A stretch of 64,000 bases of DNA from Prinia subflava (GCF_021018805.1 NC_086251.1:45454767-45518766), one strand, 5' to 3'; shown: positions 41,101 through 54,434, numbered from the stretch's first letter. Notes: a model not told the origin generated them from the letters alone. Program-made: numbers and translations.

Positions 41101-43341
41101 TGGATTTACATTTCTCTTTTTTTTTTTTTTTTTCAGTAAAGATAACATACAGTATCTTACTGCATTCAATCTACAGAGTTTTCTAAAACCTACATTTGCC
41201 TTGTGCTCTAAAAACAGATGAAGGGAATCAGAAGGGAAGATGAAAGCAGCTTTCATCTTTGGCTCTGTTCAAGAAGGATGGACACTCTTCCCATTCCTGC
41301 ACTTACAGAGTGAGAGGAAAGGAGCACTTAAGCCAGCAGTAGTGCTGGAAAAAAAAAATTTAGCTGTGCCTTCACTTGAGATGGTCACGTTAAGGCACAT
41401 TTAAGTGGTACAGCACTTTTTACTGGCAACATTTTTGAGCCCCCTTCAAGGATAGCATTTAATATATCTGCTTTATATATAAGAGAGGGGGGTAGTGAGC
41501 AGCCAGGCTGGGTCATTTGGTACTATATGTTTTCAATGATGATGCAGAAATCAAAAATGAAAACCATAACCAATGTTAGAGATAAATAATAAAATCTAGC
41601 ATGATTTCACAGAAGATTAGAATTGTATAAGACCTGAGTTTTTTAAAGTAGTCTCTTGCATGACTCTGGAATTTCATAATTATTTTTATTCTCATTCTTA
41701 CTCCTATGATGTCTGACCCATTACAAAAAAAATTCTCTTCCACCCCACCAAAGACATGTAAGGAGATTATATTTGTGACATAGTGGTGTAATCATTGTGA
41801 TATAGTAGTGTCATGATTTCTAACTATTACAAGATGAAAAATATGCCATACTACCTGTAAGGTACATGATGACTACAGAACACACTACATCTTGGGAGAA
41901 ATTTTGTATTTTATAAAATTGGATCTGGTCACTGAGGGAGCTATGATGAATAAAATCATGTCACAGAAAATATTGTTCACTAGAGGATACTATTCATAAT
42001 TTTTTCTTACAGCATTTTTGAAAAATGAAATTGCCCATAACCAGAAAAGTAGCTCTTGATCAGCTCTCTGCATCCAGTAATGTCATTCTCTCAAGAGGTA
42101 CTCCATGTATCCATCAGTCCTACACTTCCCCTCTTAATCAGTTCTAATCATTATAAGTTTTGTGGTGCTTTCCGTTAAAACTTGATGTTAACAGAGTATC
42201 TTTGCCAAAACCCACCTTATTTAATTACTGTCTGCATAGAATTTCTTTCTTTCAATTTGGGTGAACTAGTCTTAACTTTTTATTGCTGAAGTAATTTATA
42301 ATAAATCTCCTCAAACCATTTCTGCTTTCTTCTCAATACATGACTCTTTAGCAGCCATTTTGATTTGGTCTGATACATTCTCCATTAGCTTCAGCAAAGA
42401 TGAGGAGAATAAATCAATTCCAAAGAACTTTTTAGATCTGGGAACCTTTTCTACTTATATATTTATCTTGTTGATTGTATCACTTTTAGACAAGACTAAT
42501 TAAGTAGTTTATTAAAATGGCCAGGGTTATCCTGGCTACTGTGGTACAAAAATGATTAAATTGTTATATATATGCATATTCACTGATGAAGATAAAATGA
42601 ATGAAACACCACTGTTTTTTCAATTTGCTTTTTAATTTGAAAACCTTGTTAAAAAATACATATTAGCTATGTTAGCCACCTGCAATCTTTGCAGAAAACT
42701 AGTAATTGCTTGTTTTCTTATAAATGTATAGCACTTAATACAATGTGTTCTCTCGATTCCTTCAGGAGATGGGATGACGGGGGTTGGGATTTATCCCCTT
42801 TCTATATCTGCTGCATATCTTTAAAATACACATACATAAACACACACACAAAGTCACATCTGGGTTCCACATTTCTGAGTGACCCTTCTTTTTTACATGC
42901 TAACCCACGCAGAGCAGCTCTTGGCTGTCCTTTTTTCAGTGCTGTGTCTGTAGTGTGGGATTCCTGTATTATATGTTACTTGCTAACTGTGCTCTGCCTG
43001 TCCAGAGGGAACTCATCAGCTACAATCCATCTGCTTATTCACAGCTCACTCATTGATTATTCATGAAGTAGCTGCTTTAGAAAGCAGGTATTGGTCATAT
43101 TAGTGATGATAACCTGCATGCATCAAAAACCGAAGTGGTGCCATCTCTGCTGTTGCCATATGTGACCTTGGGAGCAGCTGGGTTCTGTGGCACTGCCTTG
43201 GGTTCCATATGCACTCAGGAGCTGCTTTGCTGTGTTGCATCAGTAACTTCACCCATTAGCACGGGTTTCTGCACATATGGATGATGTTTCACCTGCTTTC
43301 ATTCAGCAAGGGAAGAAACGATACTTATGTTCCCCGGGGGG
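35116..43341. other. Unique AT-rich non-coding DNA
   Basis: Simple repeats only: A17 at 35810-35826, T12 at 36877-36888, T17 at 41117-41133, a short CA run at about 42827-42851, and an imperfect 22-bp tandem duplication at 41775-41818 (18 of 22 bases identical). A GC-richer patch lies at about 39395-39605. Frames open on both strands there (up to 116 codons) have no recognisable protein motif. No gene is supported. Confidence 0.55.
39395..39605. other. GC-rich patch with overlapping open frames
   Basis: A block of about 210 bases with higher G+C than its surroundings and a handful of CpGs. It carries three overlapping plus-strand frames (up to 100 codons) and one minus-strand frame (116 codons). 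Openness in several frames at once argues for composition rather than coding. No repeat family was recognised. Confidence 0.4.
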
Positions 43342-43416
43342 GAAAAACCCAACAGAATAAAACTAAACAAAAAACCCCAACCAACCAAAAATGCAAACAA
43401 ACAAAAACACCATCCC
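43342..43416. repeat. A/C-rich low-complexity tract
   Basis: The tract consists mainly of AAAC, CCAA and ACAAA words on the plus strand, starting just after a short G-run. Confidence 0.8.
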
Positions 43417-43637
43417 AAAGCTTCCATAAGACTCGCATCTATGTAAAGATAATTAAAAGCAACATAGAAAAGGAAAACAAAGCAACAAAAATTTAAAACC
43501 CCCCTAGCCTAGACCTTCAGCCCTTCTCCTTCAGATGTCTCTTACCTATGTGTTGTTTACTGTTACATACTCCTTCTTTTTGCCTGGAAAGCCTTCTGCT
43601 GCTTTTCAATACCAAGATCATACCATAGCATCATGCA

Positions 43638-43855
43638 ATTATAGAATCACAGAACTAAGGATTAGTTAAGGAGTCGCAAGAGACCCTAAAGGTCATCTAG
43701 TTCCAACCTCCCTGCAATGGAAAGACACACCTTCCACTAGACCAGGGTACTCAAACCTCACCTAGCATGGTCTTTAACACTTCTAGGGGTTGAGCATCCA
43801 CAGTTTCTCTGTGAAACCTCTTCTGGTGTCTCACCATGGTGCTAAATCTCTTTCA
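43638..43855 (-). mobile_element. CR1 LINE 3' end, minus strand
   Basis: The plus strand shows the reverse complement of a CR1 3' end. It starts with a decayed terminal repeat (ATAGAATCACAGAA), then AAGGTCATCTAGTTCCAACC, then the CACAGTTTCTCTGTGAAACC and CTCACCATG segments in the order expected of avian CR1. About 220 bases survive. The copy is 5'-truncated, as most CR1 insertions are, and diverged, so it is an old insertion. It carries no usable reading frame. Confidence 0.9.
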
Positions 43856-46800
43856 AATTACCACTATGCAAATAAATGGTTTTGATATTTAGATGTTCTA
43901 AGAAAAATGTGCCTCATTAATAAAATACAAGAAAAATAAATTTTTGCTTATATTTCAGTCAGCAATCTTTTCTTTCTTCCTTTTTTCTGGGGTAAAAACA
44001 AGTCCCTTAACCTGTTCTTTTATGTACTGCCTAGGAATTAATTTTGTCACAAGATAAAAGGATGAATGTTAGTCAAGAGAGAAAATAGAGTTGGATTTTC
44101 TTGGCAGAGATAATTTTTTCATATGTCATCATGATTACTGGCATTTTCCACTACCGCTGCAATACAGCAGCATTTCACTGGTTAACTCTGTGTCCCTCTT
44201 ATAGTCATAGACTAACTTTTTTCCTCCATGTTTTGTCAATTAAGCTTCTAGACTAAAAGATAGTGATACCTCACCAGTGTATGTGAATTCCTATATGAAG
44301 GAGGGGTAAATGCTTCCTTGTTTCATTTACATTCCAAGAAAGGCCTTTATCAGTTCTGTCATATTTTGGTTTAGTTTAGACTATATGCTGAATTAACATC
44401 CATTGTGCATCAAGACTGTTCATTAAAATATGGTATTTACAGTGGTTGGAATATAAATAGCAAAGTCTCATCATAAATCCAAAACTAAATAGCAGATATT
44501 ACACTAAACTTAATCTGCATACTAAAAAGCATCAGTAGATTTCTTGGGAAAGTGATCAGCCTGCTTGAATTGATAGGTAATACTGCCTGAACAATGGTGA
44601 TTTTAACCCAAAAGGCAACTATGACTTGAGTCATACTCATAAAATGAGTTTAGCTCACTGTGAAAGTGGACTCCTCTGAGCTTAATTAGGCCACACTGGT
44701 GGTGTCCTCAAGGACTAAGGCTCAGCAGATGTGCAGTGCCTCATGCCATATCTTCCATAAGCCTATGTCCATGTTACCATCCAAGGGAGAACACAGTGGT
44801 GAAGCTTAAGCTGGTGAAAGATTGTGAGACAAAGTAAAAGTAGATAAAATGTTTATTATCACCAGCACTGCTGAAAAATGCCAAACAAGTGCTGTGGTTC
44901 TATCTACAAAAAGTAGAAATTGGAGCCAAACACATTTTCTCATATTGTCCTCCAAATACAGCTCAGTATTGCTCTGGAGGAACATCATTATACATACATC
45001 TTATTTTTCTCTCTCTCCATCCTGTAGTTCTCTCTTTTGAGACTACCCTAGGTTCTGAACAATGAGAAAGATAGAGAATGTTCCTGTGCTTCTGCTGGAG
45101 TCTGAAGTGAGATCACTCCCCAGCCATCAGTTACTTAGGGGTTTGACTTTATCAGTAAGCGTAAATTTTAACTCAGAATGATGAAAGACTTTGTCTCATT
45201 CTCACACCCTGAGCCTTCCTTCCTTTATGAGATAAATTATACCTTTATTATCTTGTTTCCAGGCATTTTCAATCCAGACCTCTTTCTTAAGGTAATATTA
45301 GAGAATGTTTATGCCACTTCCTACATTAACAACAATTACAGCCTGTCAGTACTGCAGGCTCTGTTTCCTCTGTGGTTCTGGTACCCAGATGTGCCTCTTA
45401 GCTGTGTCTCACCCATCTGCATAAGGAGAAGAAACAGAAATGTTCCCCATCCCCACATTTGCCCTGATTTTCCATGAAAAGACACTCAGGGATCTGTGCT
45501 TCAGCAGTGGGGAACCAGGAGCATGGGGTGCTGCAGGGAGTGCAGCTGCACCAGAGCATAGCTGCAGTCTTTGAGGGGCATGCAGAGGTAACTGATAGAT
45601 GTGGGCTCCTTGAGGAAACACCACCAAGGACTAATTTACAAGCTGGTGACCTTCGTGCTTAAAAGGGAGCTGTTTCTAATTAGGTATGACTGATTTCTAC
45701 AGTGAACTAACACATTTTCTAAAAGTCAGATTCATATCCTTTTCTTTATGCATTTTTTAGTAAATGAGATACATGTAAAGACTTTGCATTGTTTTCCTTT
45801 TTTCTTCTGAATTAGCTTCCTAATATATTTTGTCTGCCTGCTCATACTGATTTCTGTTATCACAAATAGAAATACAGCTTCTTCTAACAATGAATATTTA
45901 AATGTAATGAATTTTTTATATCTTATAAGATTGGATCTCAACTTGTCATAAACATGTGTAGATTATGATTAAATTTACTGACTAAATACAATCTCTGCTG
46001 TATTAAATGACATTAAAAAAGGGTGAATCCAAATCCTCCTACAGAAAAACAGGGTAATAAATGCATCCAAAGACAAGCTGCAACATCTGGTTTGGTTATT
46101 TGGAGGCTTCTATTCACTGTTTCATGAGTGGAGGTTTTGGCACAGTTTAAACTCCACTGTTTGGGGCCCTGACCCCGCTACTTTTTACTCAGGTGTGTGT
46201 CATCCCATGTATGACATTAGCCTGAAGGGGAACTGCAGAATTTGGATATTGGACCTGATCCAGAGGGGGACTCCTGTTGTCTGTAAAGGACTTCAAAACA
46301 AGCCTTTAGAGACATGAAATAGTTTATCATGCACAGCTGCTCCAAGAGCCAAGCAGCTGCCTTGAAGGTTGTTCTGAGCTCACCTGCTCAGTACCAGAGC
46401 CCCAGAGTCATGCAAAGGGACTGGAATCATCAGAGCAAGATCTTTCTTCATGGCATAATCAGGGCAGTACCACAATATCAAGGAGCATTTTCTATCAACC
46501 CAGACAATCATAGGATCAGGTTAATAGCTTCAGGAATGGAGAAATTCTGTTAAAACCATGTTAGCCCTATTATAAAAATGTCATAGATATGTGACATTCA
46601 TTCACAGTACAATCCTACAGAAAGAAACAATTGTTAGCCCTGGCCAGAGCAGAGTCTCTATCATCTCTCATGTATATATGTACATATTTTGGACTTTGAA
46701 CTCCCTGTAACCTTCCTGCATGACTCCCAGAGGATATGTGAGTCCAGGCAGCTTGTAGGCAACTTGAGTTTGTGTGCAAGCTTCCAGATGGAACCGTGTC

Positions 46801-47294
46801 TATTCTTGATGGATCGTGTGTCGAGTGCTGCCACATTCTAGATCTGCTTTATGTCTGCTTGTCTGCTAAGAACACTAAAAAATACTGCACCCAGACACAA
46901 GGCTTCAGAACCATAAACAATGTAAAATAAAATGATTTAGGACAGTTGTGATTTTGTTGGGTTTGGGTATTTGTTTCCTTTTTGTATGACATCTGCAAAT
47001 TTATAAATGTGTTCTTTGCATACAAAAGAGATGACGTTTTAGTGCACTCAAATTCAGAGAATAGATATCTAAGATACTTATTCTATCTATATACAGCAGC
47101 AAAAATATGTGTGCTCATTCAAATCCAAAAAGAGGTCTTGTAGGACTTGGCTCAATTAAAAACAGAAAACAGAAATCAAGAACACTTCAGACAGGAAACC
47201 AGCAGTGCACTGTTAATGAACTTTAATGTTTTCTTGAAATATAAAAATGTCAACTCTGAGACCATGATTATGTTTGAGGAAATTGCAGTCCAGG
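43856..47294. other. Unique AT-rich non-coding DNA
   Basis: No gene is recognised. A slightly GC-richer patch at about 45480-45600 lies among short open frames on both strands (at most 99 codons), none with a recognisable motif. Confidence 0.55.
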
Positions 47295-47740
47295 TGTTGT
47301 GGTTTAACCTGGTGGGCAGCTAAACACTGGACAGCAGAGGGATATGGGAGAGAGTCAGAAAAAAGGTAGAATTTGTGGGTGGAGTTAAAAACGATAGTAC
47401 AGGAAAGTAAGGAAAAATAATAATTATGATAAAAGAATCTACAAAACACATGATGCACAGTGCAGCTCAATATCCTCTGACCAGTATCCAGCCCCTCAGA
47501 GCCAACTCCTCACAGTTTCATTGCTCAGCATGACACTATACTGTATGAAATATCCCCTAAATCAATTGAGGTCAACAATCCTGGCATAATCACAGTACAC
47601 TGAGCACTGTAATTTTAAGAAAAGGCTTAATTTTTATGAAAATGACAATTTTTATGACAATAACATCTGATAATTTTTATAAAATTCTAAACCATTATGG
47701 TGGATCCTTATCACATTAAACCCAAAACATTTCTATTTCT
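47295..47740 (-). mobile_element. Decayed avian endogenous-retrovirus solo LTR
   Basis: The plus strand begins TGTTGTGGTTTAACCTGG. This is the reverse complement of the 3' end of a widespread avian ERV LTR family, which I recall ending in the complement of this sequence. Further matches follow in order: GGGAGAGAGTCAGAAAAAAG, a GTGGGTGGAGTTAAA segment, an AT-rich AATAATAATTATGATAAAAG stretch, ACACATGATGCACAGTGCA, and CTCAGCATGACACTAT. Beyond about 47580 the similarity fades, so the right (5') end near 47740 is approximate. The TATA-box region of the family is eroded here. No gag, pol or env sequence is adjacent, so this is a solo LTR or isolated fragment. Orientation and family come from memory. 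Confidence 0.7.
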
Positions 47741-50554
47741 AAACATTCATTTTAAATATTCTAACATTTTTATTGTCTTGTTTGTCTTTCAATTTTCTTT
47801 TCATTTTGTGCTTCACTGAAGTTGAACAAGGACAAAGAAAAAGTTAATGAATAGCAGGAATCTGTGTTCCAAAATCATTCCATTTCCTTTCCTTACAATC
47901 AAAAAAGCCTGCAAGACCAAAGAGTAGAAGTAAATTGACAACCTTGTTATTATTTGTTGTCTTTTAATCAGTAATTGTGATGGAGTAGGAAGACTTGGCT
48001 TACAAAGGTTTTGCCCCTGTGCCCTACAGTTGGGTAAATAAGTGGTAAATCTTTGGCCTAACTTACAGACTAGTGAAAGTATATCTTTTCTGCTTCATAA
48101 AAAAATAATTCATTTATTCATATTTCATATTTACATATTTCAGTATCATTCATGCTTCAAATTTATACAGCTGCAACTTTTTTCAATAATTTTTTTTTTT
48201 AGAGCTGAAAATTTCTCATTGAATAATACATTGAAAAATCTTTTTTTTCCTGTACTCTGTTGCCAAACAACTGGAGGCACAACTAATCATTACTGAATGT
48301 AGTGGTTATTTGAACCAATATGATAGGTTTGGGGTGTTTGTTAATGAACAGAATGAAAACAAGTGTTTAATTATGAATGGTCAGTTAATCACTGGGAATA
48401 GCTTATGAACAAATGAAGAAACAAAACCACTCTTCCAAGTACTAGTGCATTTGCCTATCTATAATATTATGTAAAGCACTATTTACCATGGTACCTGAAG
48501 ATGTATGAATGTAGCTCTTTGCACCCATTACTGCCATGACCACAGGTTCAGAACTGATATCCTTACTAGTGTCTTAATGTATTCTTCTAATTAGTAGCTC
48601 TCACTGTATTCACAAAGGAAGGCAGTGTTACTATTTTTATTTAATAGCTTTGGACACTGAGATGCTTGATATTGACACAACTTGTTCAAAGCTTCTTCTC
48701 CCATTCTTATCATGGTTATTCAGTTTCTTCCTTTTGCAGCATTTTTTATGGATGCTTCCTAAAAAATCAAATAATTGTGCCACAGCATTTTTCTTTAAGC
48801 TTTCCTACAACCATGATATAATTTTGTGCAGAAATGCAATACTGCCTGTTCACCTGCAGATTTGTCATTGCCTTGAAGAAACCAGCTACTGGAAGGGATG
48901 AAGAGCAGAGACAATTCCTGCAAAATTTTGCCTTTGATTGCACAATGAGCAGTTACTGGATGTTATACTTCTGAATTATAGTGTTCTCTTCTGACTCAGA
49001 GATATTTAACAAATAATTTAGTCCTTTATTTTGCTAGTCATGAATTCCATACTTTTTAATCTTTCCTTAGGTTCTTTAAGTATCATTAGAGTAATTCTTA
49101 ACTTGTACAGTCAGATGAAGAGTAGGAAGAATCTAGTGACTACATTGCAAATGTGAAGAAATTCAGAGTTCAGCCCAGGTCCAGATATTGTCCAGATAAA
49201 GGATACCTATTTAATTTCTGATGTTATGGCCCTTGCCAACTGTTCCATATAAATTGAATATTGGGTCTAACCATTTGTGAATTAATCATAACAAATAAGT
49301 ATAAGCACTGAAACAATGCTGTGTTCTGATTGCATTTATTCAGTCATCACTGTCTTTCAGGATTTCTTCATGTTCTCTCATCCCAGGCCAGATGCATTTA
49401 TTACCTTGAATTTAGCACTTACTCAGGTACAGGATGAAGAACCACACCAGGTAGGCATATCAATGGAAACAAAGTCATCCATGATGAAGCTCAGAAGTTA
49501 TTCTGTTAAGACATCTTTTCCAATCTGATTTAACTCAAACAGGTTAATAGATCAGACTATTCTGTGGAGTTTTCCTTCCATAGCAGTACCTACTCTTTCT
49601 CTCACTGTTTGGCTGAATCATTTGTCTGCACACTTCAGCTGTGTAGTTACAGATTTTGATTTATGGGTTAAAATTACCTCTCATTCAGTTCTTACTACAT
49701 ATGTTAACTAGATTTTCTTAATTAACTAGCACTTTGTAATGTTGTTTCTGTGTCTCCACCCCTAACCAACACAAGTAGATTCCAGCAGTTACCCTGTCTT
49801 CAGTGGAGGGTTCATTTATCATCTCGTTTTCTATTATAATTTGTAACGTAAAATAGCAACTTTGGACAGCTGCATTCTGATGGCTCCATTATGAAGGAAC
49901 AGTTTCCTAACAACAGAACTGACACAAAATGAAGAAAAGAGACTTTTCCCCAGAATACTGATTCCAATATCATCTGTGAAAAGGAGAATGTGATCTAGTG
50001 CAAAGTAGGGCTTGATCCTTTTGCTTTGGTGGTGTTACCTGATACCAAGTCACAGGAGTGAAATCCCAGTCCCCTCTGACTGAGGAAGTAGTTATCTTTA
50101 TTTCCTCTGTACAATGCTGAATTTCCATGAAAAAGGTAAATTAACTTCAAAACACTGGAGGAAGGGGCAAAGAAGTCTCATACTACCTACATCTGAGAAT
50201 GTAACCTCAGGTGGCTCCACTCCTAGTTAACACTGAGTTTGCTCTTCCATTTTTCCTTTGTACAACTCTGTACCAGTTCACCTTAGCTGACACTTGATCT
50301 GCTTTGTAAATGTCACTATTAAAGGTGTTCTTTGTGTTCCAGTGGGAAAAGCCCAACACTGTTAATATTTATACCAGGAAAAATGGGTGAGCATGACAAT
50401 CTTTTTTCCTTTTATTTCAGCATACCTGAGTGTTCTGTGAAAGACTGCTTCAAAATGATCCAAAATAAAAACTGTGGGACAAGAAAAAATATAAGGAGAC
50501 AATAAAACCTTTCCCCAAAACCAAGCCATCCTGAACACCAATATTTTATGAAAC
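47741..50554. other. Unique AT-rich non-coding DNA
   Basis: No gene is recognised. A 90-base segment at 49361-49450 has splice-like borders (TGTCTTTCAG before, CAG|GTAGG after) and one frame open throughout; it is discussed as a weak exon candidate in the findings. The segment ends at the left border of an LTR. Confidence 0.55.
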
Positions 50555-51279
50555 TGTCTTGGGTTATGTAACCAAAAAAAATGTGTATTCTATTTCATCT
50601 GTTGAAACCAGTTGGGGAGATGTTTTTTCTTTCTCTTGTAACTCCAGGGGGGAGGGGGGTGGATGCCTTCTGATAATGGGCCAGCTGTTAAACCAGGTGG
50701 GGCAGTGTTTCTTATCTCTTCCACCACTGTCCACCCTCTGGGGGATATCTTCTGTTAATGGGCCATTAAGGCTCACCAGTGACATGACACATTACACCAT
50801 CCTCTTGTGAGATGCTCCACCCAGTGGGGGAGGAGCCAATCATTTCTACCAAGATAAAAACTGAGACGTAGGAACACCAAGCAGCCTCTTCTCCACTTGA
50901 TCCTCAGAGGAAGATTGGACCCATCTTGCCATCACTGGACCCTTTTTTCTACAGGTTCATCTTTACTCCACAGAATAACAAAGTAACATCTGTTACCCCA
51001 GGAGGATTTATCTGGACTGCTTCCAACACCCTGACAGGGTGTCAGGTCATATCTCTGATTCTTGCAGGGTTTCTAGGATCTTTGGTTTTTTGTTTGTCTT
51101 TGTACTACTAAACTTGAGTTTTTAATATTCTTAGTAAAGAACTGTTATTCCATTTCCCAAATCTTTGCCTGAAAAGCCTTAATTGCAAAATTATAATAAA
51201 TTGGAAGGAGGGGGGGTTTATGTTCTCCATTCCAAGGGAAACTCCAGTTTTCCAATACCTGTCTTCCAAAACTAAGACA
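50555..51279 (+). mobile_element. Apparently complete ERV solo LTR, about 725 bp
   Basis: The element starts TGTCTTGGGTTATG and ends CTAAGACA, so its borders are short inverted TGTCTT/AAGACA ends with the canonical TG...CA. Inside, on the plus strand, a CCAAT box (50836-50840) is followed by a TATA-like GATAAAAA (50853-50860) and, further on, an AATAAA signal (51195-51200). That order sets the sense strand as plus. The sequence resembles an LTR family I know from passerine genomes, probably ERVL-like. The flanking five bases are GAAAC and GAATT, only three of five alike, so a target-site duplication is at best decayed. No internal viral genes flank it, which indicates a solo LTR. Several short frames open within it are not genes. 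Confidence 0.8.
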
Positions 51280-51479
51280 GAATTATACATAAATAAAGAC
51301 TCACCCTCAGATTGATGGCACAGCTATAAGAGCAGCCCATCTTTTTTCAAAAGTTGTTTAAATCTCCATTTTTTTTTTCTATTAGTGAAACATGTATATT
51401 TATTGCATGTTTGTCAGTCAGTGATCCCATCAAAGAAAACAGGGGGTTTTAAATCCTGGGCATTTTTCTGATACTGATA

Positions 51480-51918
51480 ACACTGATGACACCACCAGAA
51501 GAAATGCTTTAACAGGACACTAATAAATTTCCCCCACTCTTGGAAGGAAATTTGTCTGCAATGAAGCCAGGGTCTTTATATGGGGCTGGAACAAAGTAAC
51601 GTACGATAGAACCAATGTGGTTAAAACATATGTTCTCCTCTTTATTCCCGAAATGGCTGGTTTTATACAGTGTCAGATAGTTTACAGTTGCAGGTGCATT
51701 TCTATTGGCATTCAGCATGAGAAAGAATGCAAACAATCTTAGCTTAAGGCAGCCACCGTGTTTCTATTCTAACTGTTCTAGCTAAAGCATGCACACACCT
51801 TAACTTAAATTCTAACTGTGCCACAGGTTTATCTACTTCTACATGGGCCCAATTCTGAGGCCTAGCAGGCCCAAATCTGAGACCCAGTTTGGGATAGCTC
51901 AAACTTCATTCCATAACA
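51480..51918 (-). mobile_element. Solo LTR-like element, minus strand, second family
   Basis: Read on the minus strand the element begins TGTTATGGAATGAAG at 51918. Promoter signals follow in order: CCAAT (51704-51708), a TATA box in CTGTATAAAACC (about 51661-51668) and AATAAAG (51640-51646). The short gap from TATA to AATAAA resembles the compact R region of alpharetrovirus-like or ERVK-like LTRs. The 3' boundary near 51480 is uncertain, and I did not find a matching target-site duplication. No internal retroviral coding sequence is present. The family is unnamed here; the LTR call rests on the signal order and the TG start. Confidence 0.6.
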
Positions 51919-54434
51919 CATCATGCTCTTGCTACACTGCAACACAAGCATTCATTTAAAAACATATCTGTAAAATATGTTCACATGAATGGATTTCAAA
52001 AAGCAGGGATACTTTACTTTGATAGGAGAGTGAAAATTCACTGGCTTAGGTTTTACAGTGCAAGAGGAAAAAAGGCCTTTGAAGTATCTTTTGGACACAT
52101 ACACTTTGTTGCCTTCTGTCTTTCATGCACCAATGTTTTTCTTGTTGTTCAGTGGTCACAAATCAAATGACCATCATCATAACCTCATAAATGTTGCACA
52201 GTCTTACCCAAAGACAGAGAGCCTGAAATCTATCAAAGTGTCTGTAGTTCTGCTTAATCTATTTCAGGTACTAGAAGCAGTCTGGCTAGGGAACACTGGA
52301 GATCTTGCCATCCTAAATGTCCCGTTGATTCTACATAGGCCAGCTTAGAACCACATGATGACAGAGTACTTCCCATGAGCAAATGAAGTTGTCACTGCAG
52401 TCACCTAGGATGTGGTTGCATGTGCCTAAAATGTCCATTTATCTGAGCTCTGCAAAATCTTGATTAGTCCCAGGTATGATAATATGGAACTTGTATTCCC
52501 CAACCTCTATTTTTTTTTTTTTTAACATTTTGTATAACTCTTAAAGTGCATTTTCTCTGATATTTAATGGATAGTTTCACTAAATCTAATATGATAACCA
52601 CATATTTTCTAAGCTGAAGGCTTTTGCCTCTCTAATTTGAACTGCAGGATCCAGTTTCAGAATCTGTTTTAGCCCACAGAGGTGAGAAAGTACTCTCAGA
52701 AATTATATCTGGAATGCAACTTCTAGCATTTAGACATCTATGCTGTCAAGTCTTGCAGTTTTACAGGTGCTTTAAATTATTATCAACCATTTATTCATTA
52801 GATTTATTATAGAGTTTATGCTCTACTCATCTCACTTGTATAACTGTCATGGTGTTAGTGCCAATAGAAGTTAGTTAGATACTGGGGCAGAGCTATGAAG
52901 CTCTAAGAGTTCCAGCATAAAGCCACTATCTGTGCCCATAAAGGTGCTAAATAAAATCAATGCACTGTGCTAAGAACTCCCAGTGTAATAAAAGCAGGGG
53001 AAAAGCTCTTAACCCTCCTTTTGAAGATATCCCTGCTGATTCTGTGGTTTAGAGGAGAAAAATGCTTTACATGTACAGAAAGGCAGAGATCCAGGAAACA
53101 AACACAGCTCCCCTCACCTTCTGAAATCTGAGTTCCCCACGGGGAGCAGGGGAAGCCCGCAGCTCCCAGCCTGCATGGGAGGACATGCTGCCATTCCAAT
53201 AGCCAGTCTCCACGAAGAGTGATAGTGTGATGTGGCTTGCTTTTCACTTTCTCTGGGTTTTTTTCTTGCCCTTCCTTTTTCCCAGATGTTTTGAATCAGC
53301 TCTTTCCTTCCCAATTTCAAACATTTAAAGAGGAAATGCTGTCAGGTGTCTTTAATTACACTCAGCCTACCTTTAACAGCCTGGATCAATGTCATCTGAA
53401 ACACTGATGTTTTCCAGGGAAGTTTAAAGAGCTTGCAAAGATGTCAAAGATATTTATTTAAGAGCTCCCTAGAAAACACCAGTTTAAATATGTATTCATC
53501 CACATTAATTACCACTCTAATTTCAAAGATGCAATTCTGCTTTTGTGAACTCAAAGCCATTGTGTGGAGAATTTTATTATGAAAATTATTACCCTAAAAA
53601 GAAATCTTGCTTTTTTATTTTTGCTAGAATTTGAAAATGAGACTATATTAAACCATTTCACACTTAACAATATCTTCATTTGCTTACTGCACAAGAATTA
53701 TTTTTATTCATATAGTATTGAAATAATTTTTGAAAATTATTGCAGATCTTAACATATATACAAACCTTGTTATCTTCCACCCAGCTAACAGGAGTAAATC
53801 AGTATCAGGTCCCATATCTCTAGTGAAGTAATGGAAAGGATATTTTGCTTTTTCTCTTTAACATATTAATGGAGGTTGTTGACACTGGTTTCAACAATTT
53901 GTACTTACCAGGGTAAGTTTCCCACATTCAAAGGCACACTAGTGAGCACCCCTGTGGGTAATAGGACCCTCAGAAGCAAACATTCTCCTGCTTCAGTGTG
54001 GGCATGAACTGTGAGTCAGAGTGCCCAATACTCTGCTCCCCTCTCCTGACACAGTCCAGCTGATGACACTCCTAACCCAGGACTGCCCCTGCCATCAGAC
54101 TGCAGCCTTGCTGCTGCCAAAGCATCCCAGGCCATGGGGACATGGATGCATTTCTTCACTCAAAATATCGAGTCAAAACCACTAACTAACTGAAGAGGTT
54201 AAAAAAATATTAACCCACAATGAATGAAACCTCAGAGACAAATTCCCATTGCTTTCAACAGACAGAGATTTAATGAAATATTAACTTTTTTCTAGTTCCC
54301 CCAAACTCCAACTATTTTACACTATGACATTCCATCATGCATTATAATATTATTCCATCCATTGCAGAACCCTCCTGTAGTTTAGAGTTTCTCTAGAGGC
54401 TTTAGATTAAAGGTCTGTCTAAATCATGACTGAA
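51919..54434. other. Unique non-coding DNA
   Basis: It holds a T14 run at 52510-52523 and GC-richer stretches at about 53100-53180 and 54040-54130. Open frames on both strands (at most 96 codons) have no recognisable motif. No gene is supported. Confidence 0.55.
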
